Shown: positions 19,381-26,335 of the stretch, piece by piece
How the letters are laid out: every line of letters begins with the position of its first letter
Position numbering within the stretch: position 1 is the first letter of the stretch
Origin: Jimgerdemannia flammicorona
Lineage: Eukaryota > Mucoromycota > Endogonomycetes > Endogonales > Endogonaceae
Assembly: GCA_003990745.1 (NCBI GenBank)
Contig: RBNI01000857.1
Span: 1 to 26,335 of the forward strand
Length of the DNA: 26,335 nucleotides
Reading direction: 5' to 3'
Position numbers and translations under genes: made by a program
The notes under the pieces: model-generated
The model's input: only the letters and a program-made list of their open reading frames with translations
Told to the model about the DNA's origin: nothing
Databases searched by the model: none

Positions 19381-20217
19381 ATGTCCACCGAACACTCGAC
19401 CGAAGAAGAGCGTATCCAGTTCGTCCTCAACCGCTTCAAGAACGCCGACAACTACGATGCTCGAACCGGCTTCCACGCCCGCCATGCCGCCCGCATCGTC
19501 GAGCTCTGCGCCGACGCGGTCAAGCCGGGACATCATGTCATCGACATTGCCACGGGTACGGGCTTCACGGCCTTGGCCGCCGCACCTCTCGTGGGCGCTA
19601 CCGGAGAGGTGATTGGCGTTGACATATCTCCCAACATGCTGACCAAGGCGAAGGAAAACGCCGCGAAGGCCGGATACGCCGAGCCGCGTCTCCAGTTCCG
19701 CCTGGAGAACGCGGAGCGGCTGCCCTACGCGGACGAGACGTTCGACGTGGGTTTCTGCTCGTCTGCGATCCCCTATTTCCTGGACATTCCCGGTTCTCTG
19801 CGCTCATTCCGCCGCATCCTCAAGCCGGGTGGCCTGCTCGCCTTTTCGACCTACACGGCAGATTCGTTCACGGCGGCCCAGATGGCGCGCCAGATGGCCC
19901 ACGAGCGGTACGGAATCCACGTGTCCGACCTCAAGGAGCCGTTGGACTCGGTCGAAAAGTGCCGCGCGGTCGCCATCGAGGCCGGGTTCCGCGCGGAGAC
20001 TGTCGAGGTCATCGTCGAGGACTTCAGCCATTACGGTGACGTCTCACACGCCAAGAAGCTGTGCTTTATACCAACAGATAATGAGCTTTACCAGAGGGTA
20101 TCGCCGGAGGATATGGCGGCGTTTAGAAAGGATTGGGAGGAGGCGTTGGATTCAATGGTGACGGAAGAAGGATACCCAAATAAGATTGAGTCGTTGTTCG
20201 TCTTTGCTCGAAAGTAA
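19381..20217 (+). CDS. Class I SAM-dependent methyltransferase, intact, intronless
   Basis: The 278-aa cytosolic protein runs from ATG 19381 to TAA. It has the Rossmann-fold SAM-binding order: motif I VIDIATGTGF (53-62), acidic strand-2 residue in GVDIS (79-83, D81), an ENAERLPY segment (109-116) with a following FDVGFC (121-126), and the RILKPGG loop (145-151). This is the UbiE/COQ5-like (Methyltransf_11/25) family, which methylates small molecules. The acceptor cannot be named, and the C-terminal half (about 165-278), which would decide it, matches nothing I know. There is no signal peptide. The first about 690 bp are strongly G/C-biased at codon third positions, while the last about 150 bp (from 20065) lose the bias. 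The gene is intronless, unlike its six- and five-exon neighbours. The codons just before the ATG are out of frame, so this start is the natural one. Confidence 0.9.
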   Translation: MSTEHSTEEERIQFVLNRFKNADNYDARTGFHARHAARIVELCADAVKPGHHVIDIATGTGFTALAAAPLVGATGEVIGVDISPNMLTKAKENAAKAGYAEPRLQFRLENAERLPYADETFDVGFCSSAIPYFLDIPGSLRSFRRILKPGGLLAFSTYTADSFTAAQMARQMAHERYGIHVSDLKEPLDSVEKCRAVAIEAGFRAETVEVIVEDFSHYGDVSHAKKLCFIPTDNELYQRVSPEDMAAFRKDWEEALDSMVTEEGYPNKIESLFVFARK

Positions 20218-20377
20218 TCTTGAATCTGGCAGCTCCACTTTTAATTTAGAAAATGTATGTAGTAAGCCTCCATGTTTATCGCATGGATTCTAAAAACAAT
20301 TGGTTATTATAATACGATGGATTTTAATTCATTGTGTTTAAAAGTTATTTTAATCCAACAATATCAGTATCAAGAGA

Positions 20378-20449
20378 GTCAGTCCATCTGCCTTAGTAAT
20401 TATATATAGTCTATCCGCCTTAGTATAGTCAATCCGTCTGACTTAGTCA
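20378..20449. repeat. Three imperfect about 20-bp repeats
   Basis: Three related units, agtcagtccatctgccttag, agtctatccgccttag and agtcaatccgtctgacttag, lie at 20378-20397, 20409-20424 and 20428-20447. They look like a degenerate tandem repeat in the shared 3' region of two convergent genes. Confidence 0.6.
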
Positions 20450-20554
20450 GCCACCAATGACATAATGCACCAATGGACATAACATGGACACAACCCCCGA
20501 CGCGTCGCTACTAACTATCGCCATCGAATACGCGTCACTTGCATTATGAAACTG

Positions 20555-20586
20555 CCAGACTCTTGTATTGCCAGACTCTTGTATTG
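20555..20586. repeat. Perfect 16-bp tandem duplication
   Basis: The unit ccagactcttgtattg occurs twice back to back (20555-20570 and 20571-20586). A perfect copy implies a recent duplication. Confidence 0.9.
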
Positions 20587-20736
20587 CCAATATGCGCGCG
20601 AAACAGTACACGCACATTTTGAACGATAATATTTGTGAACAATATGCGCCGTTGATACAAAGCCATCGAAACATAGACCTTCATCGGCCAATATGGAAGT
20701 GTATCCTCGGCATAAAAGTATATGCTTATCACAGAT

Positions 20737-21750
20737 TCAAACCAGTCCGGCTTTCTCAGCGAAGGGATCAAAACTCGGATCCGAATGCCACTCATACTCA
20801 GCCACGTCGGCTCGCATCTGCGCATATTCCTTGCCGTTCAGGTGTTCCAGGATGTGAAGCGCCGCGTCCATGCCGGCACTCACTGTGACAAAAAGATAAA
20901 AAGGGCGTGATTAAGGAGTGCATAATGGCACTGACGAGATGGTGGAGATTTTACTGATGGTGTATATGTTACCTCCAGAGGCAGTGATGATGTTGCCATC
21001 TAGTTTTACAATAATGAACGATTTCGTAAATATGCTTTTGACGGAAACAAAAGTGCGCCAGTCAACAACACCTACCGTGAACCCAACGAGCCTTTGGTTG
21101 CCAGTGAACGTTTGTACCTAACAATAGAAATGATTGAGTATGTATTTGCCAATGGAGCTTAAGTATTGTTCCAAAAAAAAGGAGGATTTCACCTCGTTTA
21201 GCCACAAATTCGAACATCATTTTGTTGGTTGTCGCCTTATGACCATCCAAGACGCCGGCGAGAGCAAGTGGAAGAGCACCTAAACCCATAAAAAAGCGTG
21301 TTGGAAATGAACATGTCAGCAAAAAACTATCTGTGCTTGAACTTTTCAAAAAAAAAAAAAAAGATCAGGTGGCACTTCTGTACTCTTACCGGTGCAAACA
21401 CTGAAAATAAACTTCATCCTCGGCGCGACCTTCTTCACGTAAGCCACCACTCTTTCATTCTGCGACAGGTCCAAAAGCCCTCGAGGTCCGGCTCCAGGGA
21501 TGAACAAGAAATCGAACTCGGTGTCCTCGTCGAATGTGTGCGTCACCAATGTGTGCGTCCCGCCGCAGTTTGCCACCGGCTCTTTCGTCTCCGCAATCGT
21601 TTTGATCTCGAATTGGCCTGAGCCGCCGAAGAAGTGCAGCGGGCCGTTCAGGTCCAGCACGTCATGGTCGTAGAAGAGCACCGCGCCGACGGTGAAGCGG
21701 AGGTCCGAGGGGGGCTTTAGCAGGGCGGGAATATTTCCGAAGAGGGACAT
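20737..21750 (-). CDS. DJ-1/PfpI-family (isonitrile-hydratase-like) protein, five exons, intact
   Basis: Predicted exons (minus strand) are 21750-21390, 21279-21193, 21117-21076, 20999-20973 and 20882-20737, totalling 663 bp, 220 aa and stop TGA. Introns are 110, 75, 76 and 90 bp, all GT..AG and phase 1. The fold signatures are FTVGAVLFYDHDVLDLNGP (19-37, first strand and turn), DFLFIPGAGPRG (about 81-92), and the nucleophile elbow FSVCTG with Cys119. These are followed by ALPLALAGVLDGHKATTN (from residue 122), then VHWQPKARWV, DGNIITASGVSAGMDAALHIL and a C-terminal helix. This is the glutamine-amidotransferase-like DJ-1/PfpI superfamily, in the branch containing isonitrile hydratases. Substrate is uncertain and stress-protein or deglycase-like roles cannot be excluded. 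Exons 3 and 4 are only 42 and 27 bp, yet joining them restores the expected family sequence without a gap. No signal peptide, so it is likely cytosolic. Confidence 0.88.
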
Positions 21751-22320
21751 GGGGATGGTGATGTGGATAGGATTGCTGTGGAGATTGTTAGTCGAACATT
21801 TGTAGATCTTTATATAGGCGACTTTAAAAGCCGATATAGTGCCGACATCATGCCATATTTGAATTTTTGTAACATACATGCGCCGACAGGATAACCATTG
21901 TTAGTTAGCGTCCTACAGCTTCCAGCTCATCGACCATGAACCATGAATCATCCACGCCGGCAGAACAGCCGTGGAGGCGGAAATGTTAACCATGACGCAT
22001 CGTTTGATGAACAAGAGATGACGTGGACGGATTTATATAAAAAAAGAAAAAAAATGTTCCGAACGTTGCACTACTTGTGAAAGTGGAGAACGGACGAGCT
22101 GTAATACCCTCATAACGCACTTTGAGCCCAAGTAGTAAAAAAAGAAGTTTAACCCCGCAACCCAATAGGCGGGCGAGCTTCCTGGGATTTTTTTTTACCC
22201 AAAAAAAAAAAATTATAAGTTGTCTCTTCAAAGACCGATTTCAAGTTTACGACGTGGGGATCTTTTCGCGAAAAGCAACACGTTTTCAAGTTTTCACTTT
22301 GCCTACACTGGTGTACTAGG
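21751..22320. other. Upstream region of the DJ-1-like gene and left flank of the LINE
   Basis: A TATATAAA box on the minus strand (21809-21816) lies about 60 bp before the DJ-1-like ATG and is a good core-promoter candidate. Beyond it are short A/T homopolymers (22040-22053, 22190-22211) and no gene. LINE-like purine-rich sequence begins around 22320. The exact insertion point and any target-site duplication cannot be fixed from this copy alone. Confidence 0.55.
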
Positions 22321-22439
22321 TGCAGCAGGAGTCTGGCAACAGTTCACAACAAGTTTCATCAAGATCTGTCAAGTTTTTGTTTAATAGTGACCCAAGATTC
22401 ATCAAGCTCAGAGTACTTGGAGAGGAGGAGGCCTGGCCT

Positions 22440-24280
22440 AGGCCTCTCCAAAAGTTTTGCAGCAGCAGCAGGGGCCAGTGCTGCTGCAGGTGGGGCCAGT
22501 GGGCAGGGGAGGCCTGCTGGTATTGAAAGCTGATGTACAGTAGTGGGGGGCAGGAGGGCCACTACTAGACCCATGGGGGTAGGACAGGGGAGATATAGTG
22601 TTGATAAGGGGGAGAGTCAGGTGATTGATCAGGTGGCAGGTCAGGTGACTGCCAGGAGATAGGGGTCTGGAGATATGATAGTTGGGACTGGTTTTCCTAG
22701 GGCTGGGCTGGTGGCTGGACCAGTGGTTGGTAGAGGAACTGCTGGTAGACTTCCTGGAGTTAGAAAGATGATGACAGGAGTTTTAGAAGGGAAAGAGAAG
22801 ATGAAAATGGTGACTAGCTCTGATGAGCTAGTGGTGTGCCCCTTCTTTCACAAATTGGTATCAACATGGGCAATTTCAGTGAATTTTCTAGGACTAGACA
22901 TGTCTGCCAGAGAGATTCTATAGCTAGTGAGTAAGGAGGTTACTAGTGCAGAGTCTCTGAAGTTTATCTTATTAGTAGAGATAGTAGAGATTAGCTTTAT
23001 AGAGGAAGAGAAGATGATGAAAGCCCTAGAGAAGGGATTGGTGGTCAGGAATATTAAGGTTGGGATGATAAGATATCTAAGGTGGGATCCATATACTGTA
23101 TACCTAATGGTTGAAGAATTGCCAACTCTGGGATAACAGAAGACTAAGGAGATAATGGTGAAGGTACTGAGAGCCTTTGATGAAATGGTTGATTTTGGTT
23201 TTATGTTCTGGGAGAGGACCAAGCTGAGAAATGGCAACTGTGAGATGATGGTAAGACTGGAGGACAAGGAGGCCACTGGACAAGAGAGAGACTGGCCAGA
23301 GATGATTTGTATCAGTGATTAAGAATGCAAGATGTGGTGAAGGAAGAGATCTAAGCAGAAGGGGGAGGAATTATTATTGGCCTTGAAGGAGAGAAAGGCA
23401 GTAAAAGATTTGAGAAAGAGAACATAAGAGGAGTTCACCAAGGACTAGGTCTGGATTCCAACAGATGGGAGGAGAAAGAGGTGGTGGAAAGAGAACTGGG
23501 AATATCTGTAAGCAGTCCTTCAGGGTTCAAAGACTGAGGAGACAGCAAGGGCTAAGGCAGCCAAGAGTCAGATGGAGGAGATGGAAATAGCTGAGATATC
23601 TTTCTTGTAGCTGAGAGGTGTGAAGAGTTCTGCTCATACACCAGTAACAGGAAAGTGGGCAAAGAAGGAGGAGGTGAGAGAAGGGGGTTTTGAGAATATC
23701 ACAGAGATAGTTCCAGAGACTTAGCTGGAGAATATTCAAATGACAGGGGCTGTGAATGTTCATTGGGAGTGTCCAGAGACTGATGAGGTAGTGAGGCTGG
23801 AGAAGATTACTGAGAAAGATGATTTAGTAGATGTAGCCTCTGATATGTCAGCTGATAGAGAGATACTTCAGGAGCTAAGTAAGATCTCAAGGCCAGCCAC
23901 CTCTGGGCCTCTGGTGATGATGACTGATAGTTGATACCAGGTAGTACTTGAGGAGCTTGTAGAAGAGGATATCAAGGAAGTGGATGTGTTTCATGGATCT
24001 CAGGAGGCTTGGAAGGGATTTCTCAATATTATGATATAAGGACCAAAGTTGGTGATAATGATGGTGGCAGCACTGTTGGATGATGAGAGATATGATGTTG
24101 ATAAGAGCAGGATGGCAGACATCAGAAAGATGGTATCAGAGTGAGTGGAAGTATTTTGCAAGAGTACAAATGGGACATGCATCTGGAGGACTATCTGTGA
24201 GGAACAAAAGAAAATAATCTATAATAGGGCTGAAAAGATGGTGGTAATTTCGGCAGAGCTTTAAACAATTTCTTTGATTA
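22440..24280 (+). pseudogene. LINE ORF1-type protein, degraded
   Basis: A low-complexity Ala/Gly/Ser start (SAAAGGASGQGRPAG near 22465-22520) leads into a long charged region that can be followed through many TAG stops. It includes 'DELVVCPFFHKLVSTWAIS' (about 22823-22880), 'EKMMKALEKGLVVRNIKVG' and 'VWIPTDGRRKRWWKENWEYL' (about 23448-23507). ORF1 proteins bind the retrotransposon RNA. No CCHC knuckle or RRM is clear here. Several stop codons sit where a glutamine would fit (for example EYL-TAG-AVLQ near 23510), consistent with CAG-to-TAG change. Confidence 0.65.
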
Positions 24281-24289
24281 TAATAAACA

Positions 24290-25030
24290 GTCTATATATA
24301 TTATTTCTCAATATCAATGGGCTGTATGATGGAGTTAAGTAGCAGTAGTTGTTTTATTGACTGAAAGTCAAGAGGTATAATGTAGTACTTCTTCAGGATG
24401 TTCAAGCTTATGGTGAGCAGGATTATGTTGAGTGAAGTAGAGAATGGTATAGTAGTACTAGTTGGAATGAGCAGGTGGGCATCTTAGTAGGTATTGGAAG
24501 AGGAGAGCTAGTAGAGGTGGAAATCTATGAAGATTGACTGGTATGGAGTAGGCTGTAAGGAGGAAAAGGTGATAGACTAGTGGTGGGCTCTATCTACCTG
24601 CCAGCAGTTAGCAGAGAGTGAAAGCAATGGGTGGAGAGTTGGCTGACATGGGAAGATCAGGAAGGGGTAGGGTTAGTCATTTGGGGGGAGACTTTAATAT
24701 AGTGTGTGACAAGATACTAGATAGGTCTGATAGTGGAGTGAGTGTGACAGTCTCAGCTGGGCTCTCTCAGTAGCTCCAGGTTGAGAGAGATATAGGCTTG
24801 GTGGATGGTATCCAACAACATCAAGAGGAGAAGCCTGGGGCCTTTACTCAGTGGCACTCTGTGGGCAAAGGTTTGGTGGGAACCAGAATTGACTGGATTC
24901 TAGTAGCTGAGAGTTGGGGTAATGTACTGGTTACTACAGGGGTATGGTGGTGCCCTTGGTCAGATCACTGGAGAGTAGAAGTATGTGGTAGATTTCAGGC
25001 TATCAGTAGAGGTAAGGGTCACTGATAGCT
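24290..25030 (+). pseudogene. LINE APE-type endonuclease, degraded
   Basis: Recognisable motifs in order are LYILFLNINGL (from about 24292, family NxNG), VVLLQDVQAYG (about 24380-24412, family LQE with the catalytic Glu now Asp), and GSIYLPA (about 24584-24604). Then come GGDFNIVCDK (about 24680-24712), GTRIDWILV (24880-24906, family SRIDY) and SDHWRV (24960-24980, the SDH catalytic triplet). These nick target DNA to prime reverse transcription. Several TAG and TGA stops and at least one frameshift make it non-functional. Confidence 0.85.
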
Positions 25031-25699
25031 CAATGTAGCTCTTCTAAAAAGGCAGACAGAGTGGAATCAATTTGTGGAAATTGTAAGGCAGGAGGTATCA
25101 TGGTAGAAGGAGGAAGGATAGCTGATAGGACAGTGGTGGGGTAAGTTTAAATAGTTAGTGGGTGCCTATTAGTATGATGTTAGAGAGGTTGCTAGTAAAG
25201 AGCAGAAGAATAAGGAGAAGAGGGTTGAATGTGAACTGTGATGGCAGTTGGAGTTGATGAAAGAGAGGAACTTATCAGGGAAAGAGTACTCCTAACTAGT
25301 AGCAGAAGTGACTGAGTTGCAGCTGGACCTCAGGGTAGTCAAGGATAGGGTAGTGGATAGTCTGCTAGCAAGGTTTCAGACCAGAAAGCTGGAAGAAGGA
25401 GAGCAATCTACAAAATATTTATCAGGCATTTTGAAGGCTAAGAAGGTACAATATAGCTAGACCTCAGTATTGTAAGAGGATAGCACTGAGGTCACTGGAA
25501 ATAGAGAGATGCTGGGTGTGATTTCTAGGCAATGACAGGCTCTCTGACAGGATGAAGAGGGATTAGTAGAGAGTGTAGTATTATAGAAGGATAATGACAA
25601 TTTGGTGGGTAATTGGTCAGTAGTAGTGCAATCTGAGATAGGCAGAGCAGTAATGAGTATGATGACCCTTGAAGAGATGTTGGAGGTGTTAAGAAAAGT

Positions 25700-26217
25700 A
25701 TAGGTAAATTCATCACCAGGGGAGAATGAGCTGCTTTGGGAATTCTGGAAGGAGTTCCAGGCTGAGTTTGATATCTGGTTAGTGGAAATGGTAAACTTTG
25801 TATTGAAGAAGAGCAGCTAGATTGATAATAGCTTTTTGGGATTGGTCTCTCTGCTATATAAAGAGAAGAGAGATTGATAGAAATTGTGGAATTGGCAGCC
25901 AATTATGTTGCTGAATGTAGATAGGAAACTAGTGTCCAAGATTCTGGCTAGAAGGTTGCAATAGTAGATTAGCAGACTGGTGGGTGAAGACCAGTAAGGC
26001 TTTATCAGAGAGAGATAGATTCAAGATAGTATAGCTTGGGTGCAGAATATCTTAGAGAGCTGTAGGAGTTGATAAGTGAATGGAAGGATGGTTTTTTTGG
26101 ATCAGGAGAAGGCATATGATAGGATACAGTAGAATTATCTAAAGGCAGTAATGCAGAAGGCAGGGTTCAGTATAGTAGAGGTAGGGAGATTGATAGGCTT
26201 AGTACATGGCTAGTGCT
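25700..26217 (+). pseudogene. LINE reverse transcriptase, N-terminal half, degraded and truncated
   Basis: Family signatures are visible: NWQPIMLLNVDRKLVSKILA (about 25892-25950), LVGEDQ-stop-GFI-RER (about 25980-26012), and VFLDQEKAYDRI (about 26091-26126), the region A motif with the first catalytic Asp of the polymerase palm. It ends at LIGLVHG (about 26190-26210). Region C (YADD) is not present. Sequence past 26217 is a different repeat, so the break is real in this copy and not merely the window edge. Confidence 0.88.
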
Positions 26218-26335
26218 CCTAACGAGTCAATTTAATCCGGATTGGATTCGGATTGATTCGGATTGAATCCCATCCGGATCAACTCGGATGGGATTCGAAT
26301 CCCATCCGGATGGATTCGAATCAGATTCGAATCGG
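26218..26335. repeat. Palindrome-rich ATTCGGAT/GGATTCGAATCC repeat
   Basis: This region is built from short words such as ggattcg, atccggat and gaatccc in both orientations. It includes a perfect 24-bp palindrome at 26285-26308 centred on ATTCGAAT. It is CpG-rich in marked contrast to the neighbouring LINE, starts at the LINE break, and continues off the window. It could be a satellite, a foldback element or the end of a miniature transposon. Confidence 0.8.

Larger units (their letters stand above)
20218..20736. other. Convergent intergenic region between methyltransferase and DJ-1-like gene
   Basis: The methyltransferase (+) and the DJ-1-like gene (-) end towards each other here. The first 150 bp are AT-rich and probably hold the 3' untranslated region of the methyltransferase. 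Two short repeat groups are present (listed separately). I see no gene. Frames over 60 codons on both strands are overlapping noise. Confidence 0.6.
22320..26217 (+). mobile_element. Non-LTR (LINE) retrotransposon relic, RIP-like, cut off in reverse transcriptase
   Basis: A 3.9-kb plus-strand block is nearly free of CpG and riddled with TAG codons. It holds in order an ORF1-type segment (22440-24280), an APE-type endonuclease (24290-25030), a linker (25030-25700) and the N-terminal half of a reverse transcriptase (25700-26217). This layout is that of fungal LINEs with an apurinic-type endonuclease (Tad1, L1 or Tx1-like). The clade cannot be fixed. The catalytic YADD box and 3' end are missing because the element is replaced at about 26218 by a palindromic repeat. 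Many stops are CAG to TAG. Confidence 0.9.

Noticed and set aside
19171..20031. Minus-strand and frame-shifted Arg/Pro-rich frames over the methyltransferase
   Set aside because: They are shadows of a GC-rich coding gene whose SAM-binding motifs are in order on the plus strand.
25525..25902. Minus-strand 125-codon frame
   Set aside because: It is the antisense of the LINE reverse transcriptase region, which has clear motifs on the plus strand.
22320..26217. TAG reassigned to glutamine, since so many TAG codons sit at Gln positions in the LINE and the dioxygenase
   Set aside because: K1 and K4 both end at a TAG that fits the family end, use only CAA/CAG for Gln, and have no internal TAG in their exons. 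RIP-like CAG-to-TAG change explains the pattern.
26218..26335. tRNA B-box (GGTTCGAAT-like) in the terminal repeat
   Set aside because: GGATTCGAATC recurs as part of the palindromic repeat. No acceptor stem, D-arm or anticodon arm can be formed around it.

Overview
The window looks like a piece of a filamentous fungal genome, most likely an ascomycete. Three things suggest this: short introns (75-150 bp) with GT..AG borders, intergenic spacers rich in homopolymers and TA or AAT microsatellites, and retrotransposon relics whose coding frames are broken mainly by CAG-to-TAG changes (CpA to TpA, the signature of repeat-induced point mutation, RIP). A narrower placement cannot be read from the sequence.

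Left flank (1-2340): a purine-rich open frame of unknown nature, then an AT-rich, mutated Ty1/copia retrotransposon on the minus strand. Gag, protease, GAG-pre-integrase and the first residues of integrase are recognisable.

Centre (about 2400-15200): a tandem array of four units on the minus strand. Each unit is a six-exon gene for a secreted or surface kelch beta-propeller protein (signal peptide, propeller, one membrane segment, Pro/Asn/Tyr-rich cytosolic tail) plus a homologous spacer. The outer copies K1 (530 aa predicted) and K4 (628 aa predicted) can be spliced into full open frames. K2 (5'-truncated) and K3 (many small indels) are pseudogenes. The tail is the fast-changing part: K4 carries four 45-bp and three 21-bp coding repeats that K1 lacks in repeated form. 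A 54-bp block is identical in all four spacers.

Right-centre (15200-22320): about 3.2 kb with no recognisable gene, then a broken intradiol ring-cleavage dioxygenase, an intact GC-rich intronless class I SAM methyltransferase (278 aa), and, convergent to it, an intact five-exon DJ-1/PfpI-family protein (220 aa). These three may be the remains of a small catabolic or secondary-metabolite locus, but that is inference.

Right flank (22320-26335): a plus-strand non-LTR retrotransposon (LINE) relic with an ORF1, an APE endonuclease and the first part of a reverse transcriptase. It is interrupted by a palindrome-rich ATTCGGAT-type repeat that runs off the window.

No tRNA, rRNA, CRISPR array or bacterial-type operon was seen. 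The most interesting unit is the kelch receptor-like array, whose outside domain is stable and whose inside tail is repeat-driven, sitting between two decayed retrotransposon blocks.
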